Shown: piece by piece, positions 51,281 to 63,839 of the stretch
How the letters are laid out: every line of letters begins with the position of its first letter
How positions within the stretch are numbered: the first letter of the stretch is position 1
Source of the DNA: Eleginops maclovinus
Lineage: Eukaryota > Chordata > Actinopteri > Perciformes > Eleginopidae
Length of the DNA: 64,000 nt
Reading direction: 5' to 3'
Assembly (NCBI RefSeq): GCF_036324505.1
Contig: NC_086368.1
Span: forward strand, 9,447,016 to 9,511,015
The notes under the pieces: model-generated
Databases searched by the model: none
What the model was told of the DNA's origin: nothing
What the model saw: only the letters and a program-made list of their open reading frames with translations
Position numbers and translations under genes: made by a program

Positions 51281-53209
51281 GTGAGTGGCTGGCGTCAGCT
51301 GCCCCTTCTCAGAGCTTTTAAAAGGCTGTTAAAGGTCCTTGTGAGACACGGCCCCTATCCCTCCGCCGCCACCCACACCATCCACCCAGCCTGCCCACAA
51401 AGTCCTCTAAGCAATCACAGCTTCTCAGGATGTCAGCTAACATTACTGTAACCCCCCTTACGCCTGTGATCAGGGCTCAGCCATGCAAGGGGAACTGGGG
51501 CAAAGCCAAGGCACTCGCCTGTGGCAGCCCAGGGAGAGACCGGTCAACTCCGCCACACTGACCTTTGAGGGCCTTTCGAGGATCGGGATGTGATGGCGTG
51601 GGCGATGAATGATAGTGAAAGTAATGCTCTGATTCATTTGTTGCTGTAAACACAATGACTAGCACAGCAGAACACGATGCAGCTAAGGACTAAAATAAGA
51701 CACAAATGTCATCCAATTCACTTTTTTTTAAGGTGAAGACAACTGGAGGGCCCATTATGTGGCCCCGGCTCTCCTGCCCTGTCCAGGTTGGTTTGTCTGT
51801 CAAGGTAAAATGGCAGGACTGCAAATTCTGCCTGACAGCCCAAGCTCCCCTTAGGGAGACTAAGTGGCGTCAACCTGTCGTAGTCACACACTGTTGCTGA
51901 CAAGGTGATGATGAACACCTTTCATTAAAAGCAGAAGCTGGACTTTTCCTCTGAGATAACATGTTACGGTCTGAATGTCAAAGGGAAAGGATAGGAGACG
52001 ACGACGTGAAACCTTGGGGCCCAAATTCCATATGATTTTATATGCTAAGACCTCCTGTATGCCACCATGATGCACATTTAAAAATGCATAAGACCCACAA
52101 GCAGAGGCACAGAAAGACGTGCATTCCTGCCCTGGATTGTATGCCTCCCATGAAAAATGATGAAATCTTGCCACCGGCCTTCAACAGCGCAGATGCTGCA
52201 GTTAAAATATGATATGTGGATTTACACTGCTTAAAGCTGCACTTGGCAGCAATGGTGGCTCCAAATGGCAGCGGCAGGTAACTATTGGGACAATTTAAAG
52301 TTCACTACCGAGAAATCATGGCTTGAGAAGTCATTACACTGCACACAGCAATACTGGCCAGTTTGTGATTGCTTTAAAGGGACAGGGGAGGTAAAAGATC
52401 ATAGCTGGCAGAAGTAACATTGCTGAGTCCAGTTTTTACCGGTCGGAGCATTTGCTTGCTTCTGATGAAGAAGCATCTTCAACTCAAATTTTGATCCATC
52501 ACTTCTACACCAGAATTTATTTTGGGTAAACAGCAGTTAATCAATGGGGTCCTCAGTTACATTGGCCTGCAGTCTGATCTGATGCAAAAAAAAAAGTTTT
52601 TAAAAGAAAATCTTGTTTACTGTGGCCTCAAAATGTAATATACTGTAGAGCCTATTAGATTTGGAAGAAATAGTGCATACTGTAGCTGAAATATTGACTG
52701 GGAGTTAAAGAGTGAAACTGTGTAGCATTAAAACAAGTCCAATTCCCTGCGAGGATATCATACAACTGCTCATCACAGGCAAAAATGGATTAACCACCTG
52801 CCACTAATTTTCTATCACAAGTCCAAAACACGCAACACAATAATTATATGATGAATCCTCCCGATACTACCTGCTAATACCAACACCACCGCAAACACAA
52901 TTACAGAGCAGCATGATCAGAAAGATGGAATCTTGCATTTTCATTGATTATTCAGTTAAACAAAAAGGGAAAATGTATAGGATCCATTAGGGTCCACTGG
53001 CTGAATTGAAATGATGACATTAGGAGCAATAACATTGCTTGCATCTCTCAGTAAACATGACTCTCTGAACGACCATTGCTGTCAGTGCATGGCTTCAAAT
53101 GAGACACACACCTACAATCCATCCACAAATGATTAGTGGCTTAATGAGTAACATTACACCGTGACATTACCACAATGTGCAACCATTTCTTTCTTTCTTC
53201 CTCTCTTTC

Positions 53210-53310
53210 TATCTTAGGATCCCAATTAACACTAGCATGAGCATTCGCTATTTTTCCTGAGGTCAACACACATAAGTGAAACATACATTAAAAAAAAAAA
53301 ACAGCTCATC
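53210..53310 (+). repeat. Retroposon 3' end fragment
   Basis: TATCTTAGGATCCCAATTAA, then GAGCATTCGCTATTTTTCC and TGAGGTCAACACACATAAG, followed by an A12 run and CAGCTCATCATCTCATG, resembles the fish retroposon motif TTAGGATCCCCATTAGC...CTCTTCCTGGGGTC. Only a short worn piece is present. Confidence 0.45.
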
Positions 53311-54703
53311 ATCTCATGAAATTAACAATCCTTTACGAAGTGAAAACAAAAATGATCATCTTTTTAACCATCTGTCAGCCAAATATACCCACAAACGCAA
53401 TTCAATTAATATTGGACATAAAGATGTTGTTTAAGCTAAGGTTTTTAAATTCCCCATCATGACAGTAAGGATTGCCAAAGAATGGGATCTGTCTTTGATG
53501 CGCCTCTTTTACTACTTAACCGGAAACTTTATATAATAACATTTTGTAACCCCACAAATTAGCACCACTAATGCCGGATCATGTTGGTGCCGGATGATGC
53601 TTCTCCATGTTATCACTTTTTGACATTAGAGAATTGTATCACAGTGACCACAAAGTGTTCAATTACATTGATTTTTTTCCTCTTCCTTTGTTATCCAGCT
53701 GGGTTCTTTGTAAGCTTGCAAGGTGCACTGTGAAAGAGAGAGAAGGTGAAGAAAAACAACTGGTTTTACCTAATATAATTTCAGATCATTTAAAAACCTG
53801 AAAAAAAGGATGAAAGGATTTTTAAACGAAGACATTTACATAATGTTCAGTAGAAACCTTGAGATCCCAAATGTCAGGTCTGTGGTTTAAGAAAGTTCTA
53901 CATCTTTGTCTTTTCATGGTGCAGTAACTATCTGTGTTGCACCAAACAAGTCTTTATATCCTCAGTGAAAGAGATTTGTGGATGTCCATCCATCCATGTC
54001 AGGTTTCCATTTGCCTTTGACAACATTTTTCATCCCCTGCTCTTTTACTCCATTTGGCTGTTATGATGGCACAGCAGTTTCAGGGCCACAGATCATGTTT
54101 ACATGCATATGGAAAATGCAACTGTAATGTAATAAAGACAGTAATGTGAGTAAGGTGGTGCTTGTGTACATTTTGCTGTAATTGTTTCCATAATCAGCAA
54201 GAGAAAGCAGCTGTAGTACCCTGTGGAGTGTTTAAGTATTACTGGCATTTACACAGACAATTCAACACATATTTTTCACTTGTTAGGAAGTTCGATCAAT
54301 TTGTGTCTGAGTAGTGTTTTCTTATTAATTGCGTTGTTGGCGAGTGAAGACTAAAGCGCTTTTAACTGCGTTCTCTCTTATAGCCATCAGGAGGCGACTG
54401 CACTGGTTGCAGAATAAGGTATGGTTGTATTCAAGTCTCCCTCAATAGAATAAAATGACCCTTCTTATATATTGATATAAACACCTTTTCCCTAATGAGT
54501 TCATGGCCTCATGAGAATGATATTTATTTAGTAAATGATGTTCTAATTATGGTAACTTTACCCCTTTGCAGGGTGTTTTCAGTTGATCAAAGTTAATTGT
54601 ATGAATTTGCTTGCCTAGAAAGGTTTGCTTTCAGCAGTTGGTTGGGCATCAGCTTCCTTTCCCTGGTGGAAATGAGTTGATATTTTCACATTCCACCAAT
54701 CAT

Positions 54704-55040
54704 TTAAAGGGGCCCTATTATGCTCCTTTTCAGGTTCATAACAAAGGTATTTCATGCATCTGCTGTGAAATATTGACATGCTTTAATATTCAACAGTCTC
54801 TTTATTTTTCTCATTCTGCCTGTGCTGCACACCTCTTTTCACCCTCTGTCTGAAACCAGAGCCCAGTCTGCTCTGATTGTCTAGCTGTCCAGCTCTATTG
54901 TGATTGGTCAACTGCTTAGAGATGTTCCTCCCCTTAGCTTATCACGTACAATATTTTGGCGCTCCAGCCAATAAAAGCGCAAGTGTTACGTAGTGATGCC
55001 ACTATGTTACGGGAGTCCAATTAGAGCTGTTTCAGGCGGT
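54704..55040 (+). mobile_element. Non-autonomous DNA transposon (MITE), left part
   Basis: It begins at TTAA with AAGGGGCCCTATTATGCTCC, an inverted match to the terminus ending the copy at 61915-62183 (GCATAATAAAGGCCCTTTAA). The interior has GAAACCAGAGCCCAGTCTGC, TGATTGGTCAACTGC and GAGTCCAATTAGAGCTGTTTC. After about 55040 it breaks into a GCTAA-rich repeat, so the right half is missing. No transposase is encoded. The TTAA edges suggest, but do not prove, a piggyBac-type target site. Confidence 0.75.
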
Positions 55041-55130
55041 GAACATAATACCTGCTAACATTAGCATTTTAAGATTGTCATTGTGAGCATGTAAGCTGCT
55101 AACTTATGTGACAACTTCCTGGAGCCACTT
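55040..55130 (+). repeat. GCTAAC/TTAGCA-rich interspersed repeat fragment
   Basis: CTGCTAACATTAGCATTTTA, then TGTCATTGTGAGCATGTAAG and CTGCTAAC is the wording of a common fish repeat. It abuts the broken edge of the MITE. Confidence 0.45.
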
Positions 55131-58068
55131 GCATGGTTGCCCTCTCTTAGTCTTGTTTTATTTATATGTCAAGATAATTTAACAGTATTTCTATAGCAAC
55201 TGCCTTAGTCGAGCAGATTCTTCTACAATGGTGTTGTAAGAACTGGAGGACTGCTCTGTGCGAGCTTGGTTACAATGTGTCCATACATTTTATATGTATT
55301 TTCCTACACATTAATTCAAACTTGAAATTAAATTCTGTTTTTAGATAATCTTTATTATAAGTGTAAGAGTGATTGTTCATACAAGGTTGTAGTAACAGAA
55401 GCCTAAGAGTGACTATTGCATGTATTCAAAAATGTAAATAAATGATTTTCAGTCACTTTGTGCTGAAAGACCATTTCAAGTTTTTTTGGGAACCCACTAC
55501 ACCTGTTCATGAATTTATGCACATTTCATCATCCACACTTCGCTGCATAAGAAGCACTTTTCATACTCGCAAACATTATTGTTGTGCATTTGGATGCAGG
55601 GCTTGAGTTGATGTGTTTGTCTAGTTAAACGTTTACACTCATCACAGCAAATTGGATGGCAGTTTAATAAGTGGCGCTCACATTTTAAAATGGAATTGAT
55701 TTCCAGACACAAACATTTCCTTGTTTAGTTATCACTTGAGATACTGACTGAATATTGCTCCATCTTGCAAATGGATTTCTGAGTAAATCTCTGTTAGACA
55801 TAATGGGCAATGGATGGGAAAAGAAAAGTAATCAGAAATGGTTTCTGAGGTTCTGTCAGTTAATTAACACCTGATTAAGTGGTCAGTGGAGATGTCTATT
55901 TCCTGCTGTGGGATGAGGCTTCGAGCAGCATTTAAAAAATGCCCATTAATACGAGCAGAAAGTCTTAGAAATGTTTCAGAAGGGCACTCTAAAAGACTAT
56001 ACAATGTAAACCAAAACAGTGCTGTACAACTCCACAGTACTTGGTAAACAAAAAATAAATAAATGGGGAATTATTGTTGGTCCATTCAGTGAGACAAAAC
56101 AAGTACATAGAGTCTTATCAAAAATACTGCCTAGTTTTTTGGTTCATGAAATGAGTTGTTATATTTGCCTCTGGTAGAAAAAAAGAGTCTTATTAGCAGT
56201 CAAGCTTTGCACTTTGTAAAACTGTCATTGACATCCTTCTCTCCTGCCCCTGAAGACTTGTTAAAGTGTTCAGGGCAACTTGTGAAGTCATAGCAGTGGA
56301 GAGTGATGTTTGAAATGTGACATGAATGCAGAAAGAGAGGCAGTATTATTTTCGGGAAAAATACATCTTTCTTCCCGACAATGGCCCTTTCTTTTGCATT
56401 CAGATCATCTCATTTGAGATTGCATTGTTGAGCTGTCTTCAAATGTGTCACATAGCAATTACACTCTTGTAAAGACCTGTGATGGGCTGTGGACTTCTGA
56501 CAAGTGTACACTGTTTTCAGTTGTATGCCGTATGTGGGATATTTGTGATTTTTGGTTTTCCAAAAGATACAATTATATAGTTTGACCCTGTCAGGATCTA
56601 CTAACAGCTGAAGTAGTACTCTATCTGAACTCTATCTATCAATGAATTCCGCTTTGTAACAAATTCCAAATCAAAGCCTCTATGCACTGCAATTTTGGCT
56701 CGAACAAGAACTGCTGTGATATTGCTGGCTTTCAATCTAAAATGGTGGTCCTTGATAACTCTGTCAAACACGTTATTGGCCAATTTTGTGTTTAGACTAA
56801 AGTGTCCTAATGTGACTGCTTTTATAACGCAAGGGTTTATCTCGTGAATACAGCAATAGAGATGTACTGTACTTGTTGATAAGATGTTGTCGTGTATTTA
56901 TCTATGGTAAATTCAATTCAAAAATGTCTAGAACAAACAGCGAAAATTCAGCAGGACTTCATTGCACCTGAAAGGGTGATGTGCTTTAAAATGGATAGTC
57001 TGACCAAATCTAGCAACCAAGATTGACTAATAAAACATCTCTTTGACATTTGTTAAACTTGCTGTTATTGCAGAGTACATGAGTCTTTTGCAAATATTTA
57101 TATCTGCCCAATCATTGCAAAACCATCTTATCCAAAAAAAACCAGAAGCTTTAATAATGTCACACTGCCACTGAATGGGTCTGTGTGGGATTAGTATACC
57201 TCAACTTCTCAGGATTTTCTACTGCAATTCTCATAATCCATTCTACTACGCTTGAATTGGGTGTGTTGCTGACACTTTCACCAAAAGGTGTCTAAGTCGA
57301 AAACACACCGAAAAACATGCTTATTGCTGTTTCTGCAACAAAGACATCAGATACGAATTTCAAAAGTTCCCATTTGCATTTTTGCTGCGTGTGTGGAGAC
57401 TAAATCTGAGGAAAAGTTCCCCTTACACTCCGACATTGCTTTACATGGTGAGTGCCCATGCCCACCCGCAGCTTTGGAAGAAGACCCCGCACTACCAACA
57501 TCTGCTGCAGGTCTCACAGGACCTTTGAGCTGTCGACTGCTCATCTGCACTTCTGAGTGCGTTTGTCTTTCATTTCACACAAAAGTTGTTGGGATGATGA
57601 GAAATTTGTTCCTGAAAAGCACAACAGTAAATACAACACTCATTTTCACAATGCAAAAAAAAAAGTCTAAGTCCATGAAATAAATCCAGAAGGTGTCTGT
57701 AAGGTTCATTTATAGGTGAAGGAACAGCTGTTTACACTCACAAGCTCTCAGTTTAATTCAATCACTTATGCATGGAAAAATATTCCACAGATGCATGACA
57801 AAGGGAAGTCTTTCTGTAGAGCAGCCCATAGAACCAGCACCTGCTTTTGCAAGAAAATTCTCTAGCCTACACACACACACACATTGTTATACATGTAGGG
57901 TACCGGTAGTCAGGGCAGGTTCAAATGATTCATATAATTAAAAAATAAAAAAGTGCAAAGGGATAAAACACTGGTCGGAAGATATTCTAAAGGGAATCAT
58001 TGTGCCCCTTTGCATCAATACATTTGAAGCGATTCCTTTTTTTCAGTTATACCCATGTGAATACAATA

Positions 58069-58126
58069 ACAAACAAACAAACAAACAAACAAACAGACAA
58101 ACAGACAAACAAACAAACAAACAAAC
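58069..58126 (+). repeat. (CAAA)n tetranucleotide repeat with CAGA variants
   Basis: About 14 units, two of them ACAG variants in the middle. Open frames (Thr-Asn-Lys-Gln repeats) are artefacts. Confidence 0.95.
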
Positions 58127-58894
58127 GGTTTCTTCGTCAAACAGAACAGCTAACACTAATGAACAAATTCATAAGTCAACGTAACGTAAAGTAATTGAAT
58201 TGAACACTAGCTCATTGCTAGTTTTCTAACTGTTAGCTAACCAGCAGTCAGTTATTAGCTCCTTGAGCTAGCAGGAAGCAAGTGATTGTACTTGAATACA
58301 AGAGGGATTATACTCTCCAAAATGACTAACCATTGACAATAAGGTGCATTTGAAGGGAGCCTTAACTTCTCTAAAACTAGACTTGAAAAGACACATAGAG
58401 ATGAAGAGGTGGAAATTGGTGAAACATTTTGAGACTATTCAACTCTCTTCCGGCCATGAAAGACTTTACTTGGTGAGGGTGAGTAAACTGCGTCCCTCAC
58501 ATGTCTCATTTGTTGGCTCTATGGATGGCAAAGCAGCCCGCCGCGGCACCGTCTATAAACTTGGTGGTTGTCAATGCTGTTGTTAATGCTGTGGTTATAT
58601 CACCTAACTGTGTGGTTCATATTGTTCTGGCTGAAGTTTGTGTCTCTTAACAGTCAGTGTGCTGACCTTGTCAGTGGTTAATAAGTACATACAGACCCAT
58701 CCGTGGGCCAAGCCATCTGTTTACTGTTTGCATGCTATACTGATGGTCTACATCTTGGATATATTTATACCCTCTGAGATACTGTATTAGCTTTGTTTTG
58801 CTTTTTAGGGAATAGACGAATGGAGGGATTTGTGTAAGTCATGTATTACCTGATAAATGCATTAGGTGTTTTGATCTATGTAAGCTGTAAGATA

Positions 58895-59010
58895 GTATAC
58901 TTTATTGAAGATAGCACTTTGCAATCGTGCTGCATACTTGGCAATATGAAGCCAACAATGCAGCACACTGATACACCAAAGACACAGTAAAATATTACAA
59001 TGCATCTTAT
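58895..59010 (-). repeat. Possible LINE tail relic
   Basis: AGATAGTATACTTTATTGAA followed by A/T-rich DNA resembles the reversed LINE tails at 26315 and 48056, but the diagnostic CCCC(A/T)nGGGG part is lost. Weak. Confidence 0.3.
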
Positions 59011-61914
59011 GAGGTGGAAACACGTAAACATGAAGAAAGACATAATAAAAACCATTATGTGTAATTCATGGAAATCAATGCAACAGTGGATTTTTGCTTG
59101 TAATTTGTGAATGAAAGTTTTGTGGTTTGTATTTTAAGCATGTGGTTTAATTTTGGTTGTGATACGCACGCTTTATTTTTATGGTTTGGACATGAATTTT
59201 AATCTAATGTGAATGTCATACTGCATTGGTTATGTCTTTCCAGAAAAAACGTAGGCTGATTCCAATTTTTCTAGCAGTCAGTTTTGGGTGAACGTAGTGA
59301 ATGTGTTTAAGGTCTCTGGGACAGCCTCAGCAGGTCACTATTAAAATTAATGGGCAGAGCTCCAGAAAGTTGAGCTCGATTTGGGCATTTTATCTAACAT
59401 GCTGACATTTTCCAACTATTTTCTACTGTATTTCATAACAAAAACCATTTAGTGAGAGTCTGTTTGTGTTTATTCTTTTATATTTAATGATTTTTTTTTT
59501 AATGATTTGCTGACATTTGGCATACAAGTAGTTTGTTAGCCAGTTGCCCATTGTCAGTCCAAAAGGTCACCCATCATCTTCTCTAAAAGTCTTTTGTTGT
59601 CGCCCTTATGTGCTTTACAAATAAATAAAAGATGCAGAGAGTTCTCACATAATCAGGCCATTCTGTGTCTTCTTTTAGATAAAACTTGTACTCAGAAGGG
59701 GCTTTCTTGATGTACTCCCTGGAGTCACCTGGGTCCAATACGCATTTCATATCAGGTGCAGGACTTTCAAAGTTGTGTATTGTGTACGAAGGTGATGGCT
59801 CTTAAAACAATAATGCATGTACAACATTTCACAAGAGATTTGAGGTCAGACTGAGACTCACACTGCAGATTCCAGTTTATGTTGCTGCTTTTTGTGAATT
59901 GTTCCGATCATCTTGAAAAATCAAATGCAGACTTTACTCCCATACTGATAATTCCTTCTTATACTGTATGCCCTAGTTTTCTGCATGTTGCAGCTTCCAG
60001 AGAATGTTGGAAACAGGTCTCTCAGGGATACAGGTCTGATAAGCCACACATTCCTTAATCCTGACAGGCAGGCAGGTCTAGCTCAACAGATACAGTAAAT
60101 CAATCACTGTGTCTGAGAAGTAGCAGCCTTCTGTATCGACTCTGAACCCCCTTAACACAGACATTTTCTAGGGCACGCTTGACATTGATGGCTTGTGACA
60201 TAGTCTGTCTTGACATTCCAGCTGTGTACATATTAAGCTTTTATAGCTCATATTCTTAAAATAATTAATGTATTTGACTCGCTATATGAGGTGTATATGC
60301 TAGGCATCATTACCAATAAGCGCTTAGAGTCAACAGGAGGCTGGAGATGGTTCACTTCATGCCATCCTTTTACCGGCCCATTAACCAGCCTCACAGAAGG
60401 GGAGCGAGTGAGAGAGGGCCGCCCTTCAGTGCCAGAGGCTTCGCGACACCAGGACGCTTGGATATATCTTAACCTGTAGATTCAAAATTCAAGCCTGTCC
60501 TCTGAATCATGTTCAATCCTGGGCCCCAAGGTGTGCATGTGATGATGGGTAGGAACTGAAAGCTTTATAGGGAGGAGACTTGGTAGTGGTGATGAATACC
60601 AAGTAGAGATGTTGCTTTCTTTCCTCAAAAAGAGAGCCTAAACAAGAATGAGAGCCCTCCGTGAATAAAGGATAAGACTGTGTAGACGAAGGGTGACGAC
60701 TGAGGAATACGTGGGAGTTTGTTTCATCATTATAGCAAAATGTAAGTCATTGAATCAGTGATGTCAGTGAAAGGGAAGTCAACATTTTTTATACCCCTCT
60801 GACTCCCCCTTAGAGCATCTTCATCCTGTTTAAGCAGCATGAGATTTCTCCCTCCGCTCTTCAACGGCGGAGATTCAAGGCTTGTTCTCACATTTCAGTC
60901 CATTTATCTCCTGCTAGATGCAGCTCAGTGATCTTAGCCCTCCATTAGCCTGAGCAAAAAGCATCCAGTGCATTGCAAGTAAACAAAAAAATTAGGAATG
61001 GCCTATTTCTTCAGCTCCCTGCACCCTCTGTTACTCAACCTTGCTTTCAAAATGACTTACACTATCTTCAAAACAACGCCATTACATCTGCTGTGTTGGA
61101 AAGTCACAGCTCTGGCCTTTGTTTGCATGTCCTACAATTTTTGCACAGAAATAGAGCGGCTCTCTGGTGTAGTTGTCATAAAGTTTATATTTTAGGAGAT
61201 GAATTGCACCCGTGTTTCCTCAGGGTTCTCAGCAAAGGGAAATCAAACAGCCACCGTCAGCTATTGCATAATATCATGTCTTAGCAAGATTTACCACATA
61301 TCTGGGTGCTAAATAAATCACAGCTGCCAACTGCATTTTGCTGTTTCTGTAATTAATGTGCCCCAGAGGTAAAATATTCAAGGTCTACATTCCCATCTCT
61401 CTTCCTATCCAAAAGTGACAAAATACATCAGATGTCATGGGGAAAAGATTGGGATCATTTCAATCCTATATTTTTTTTCAGTAAAAATGCTTTTCCTAGT
61501 ACACCTGGTAGCAGTGTGGAAAATATATGCATCATACTGGACATGATCCGATCAATCTTTATTTTCCTGTTTTATTACTTCATTTTTGAGGAACTCACAC
61601 TTATATTTAGTTTTTAGATGGTATTTCCTATCCTTGCCAAGCAAAATGGTTAGTTGATAAATTGACCACCAAAGTTCATCTGCATACATTATGATTATGA
61701 TTCAGTTGCTCTCCGAAAGTGTCCAACTTCTCAAACATTTTGAATTAATAGTACAAATCATGACACTCCTTCAAGGTGAATTATTATGTGCAGCAAATTG
61801 AGATGCATAAAACTAAGACAGATACACAAATAATACTGCACGTACAGGATTGATAAAAACAGAGCAATAGGACATGACTTAAAGCAGCATTGGCATACAA
61901 CATAGAGGAACAAC

Positions 61915-62183
61915 ATTTCACCCTCCGTCAGAAACCAGAGCCCAGTCTGCTTTGATTGGTCAACAACTTACTGTAACGTAGTTGTGTGACTATGTTATGG
62001 AAGTAAAAAAGGAGTCCAATAGAAGTGTTTCAGGTACGAAGGGAGTGTGTGGAAGAGAAACTCCCTCTGGAGGGAACTCTTGGATTTACTGTATGCCTAA
62101 GCTGACCATTAAGAGGCACTAAAACCTATATAACACACTACAGGAAAGGGAAAAACCCAAAAAGCATAATAAAGGCCCTTTAA
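61915..62183 (+). mobile_element. Non-autonomous DNA transposon (MITE), right part
   Basis: It shares GAAACCAGAGCCCAGTCTGC, TTTGATTGGTCAAC and GGAGTCCAATAGAAGTGTTTC with the copy at 54704. It continues through the right half (CCTATATAACACACTAC, GGAAAGGGAAAAACCC) to a terminal GCATAATAAAGGCCCTTTAA. The left terminus is missing. Together the two fragments cover a full element of roughly 0.55 kb. Confidence 0.78.
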
Positions 62184-62234
62184 TTTGTCCATTACTTTAG
62201 TTTATGACTAAATCCCTGCATAAATTATTCCCAT

Positions 62235-62287
62235 CAGCCTCCCATCACATGTGTTTCACCCCCAAAAACATTATAGGGCCGCTTTTA
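62235..62287 (+). repeat. Second MITE-terminus-like sequence
   Basis: CCCCCAAAAACATTATAGGG followed by CCGCTTTTAA resembles the MITE right end again (AACCC..GCATAATA.AGGGCCCTTTAA), 104 bp beyond the first. It may be a diverged second end from a nested or partly duplicated insertion. Confidence 0.45.
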
Positions 62288-63348
62288 AGAATAATTCTTT
62301 TGCAGAAACTACAGACAATAAGCTGTTATCTGTATTGAATTTCCATTTTGAAAAGATCTTGACATCATAATTAAAAGTCAGAAATTCAAGTGTGCTAGAC
62401 ATTTTCTAAAATTGGTACTGATCCAGTGATTATTATTGCAAGTGAAACACTTTTCCTTGCTGATTTCCCTCAGGATTGTTATGATGATCACACTGAGTAA
62501 AAGTTGAACGAGGAATTACTGTGTAGATTGATTCTGATGTGTTGTATTCTTGCTCTTCAGCAGCGTTTATACCTGCTAGAATAACAATGTGGCCACATTG
62601 AAACAGACAAGTGTTCTAATAAGAGCTTACTGAAATCATCAGGTGAAATGACAACTGTATAGAAAGCTTTTCCTAAAATTGGGTAAATTTGCTTTAAGAA
62701 AACTCTATTACAGTATGAACTGTAACTCTAACAACAGTTTACTCTGACAATTGTAGTCAGTTGTTAATGTAAAGTATGGTAGGAAACAGTTCTCGGCTGC
62801 AGGCTTTGCTGAGGTGCTTAAAAATAAAAGAAGAAAAAAAAGAAACCCCACATTGAGTTTCTGAGATCTGAGTGAGTGGAGGCTTCTTTCTTTTTAGAAG
62901 TCTTATACAAATTGGTATCAGGATCGCTCTTTGTCTCAAATGCACAGTGTGACGGCTAGCAATAAAGACTCTGTTCATCAAGACTTTTTCCTCTAGTGGT
63001 GCGTGGAGGCGTACGAATGCCTTCAGATTTTCTGTGGCGAAATTATGCACATACTGTAGCAGCAATTGTGCCATGATGGAAGTGATTATACTTCTTGATA
63101 AATTCCTATCTTAAGAAAAATATAGACCCATGTAAAATGTCACCAACATTTGCATGATAATGATCCTTACATTGATGATATATCACTTTAAATGTTGAAC
63201 ATTATAGCAGAAACGGATTGATTATATATATATATATTTCCATTACCGTCATTTCAAGCAGAACACTCAATCATCCTTTACTATAGTTTCTCCACTTTAA
63301 GGATTTGCTGGTTCTCTCATGTTTTCATGCAGTGGAAAAAACTTTCTG

Positions 63349-63394
63349 CGATGCTGGATGATGCTGGATGATGTTGGATGATGTTGGATGATGT

Positions 63395-63462
<68 letters not shown>

Positions 63463-63465
63463 TGA
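63349..63465 (+). repeat. GATGYTGGAT decamer array passing into (GAT)n
   Basis: Five decamers GATGCTGGAT/GATGTTGGAT (63349-63400) run straight into about 20 pure GAT triplets ending in GGATG. The minus strand reads as poly-His, an artefact of the repeat. Confidence 0.96.
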
Positions 63466-63839
63466 AAACTCCTGGGAAAAAATTCTTCATAACAAACAAT
63501 TATGGGAGATTATATTTACTTTATAGATCACAATTTGGGAAAGTGTTATGTTTCAGAAGCATGTAAACAAGTAATTGAACCAGAAATGAAATGATCATTG
63601 CACAGTTCAAAGATGAGAAATGCATTTGCCTGTTTACAGCCTTTTGTTTTTCTTTTTTACTTGATCCCTGTCCAATGTACTCATTAACGTAATGTTCAAA
63701 AAAGGAAGTCATTTTCTCTTTGACAAACATATTTTCCTCAAAGCTAAGAAAAACTGCCAAAAACAAGGGTCCTAGATGCAACGACAAAATGTAGAATTCC
63801 TATTGCTACTTTGTGTGGTCTTCAGAAAATGACTACAGA

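Noticed and set aside
63317..63499. Poly-histidine open frame on the minus strand
   Set aside because: Product of the GAT triplet run; no splice or start support.
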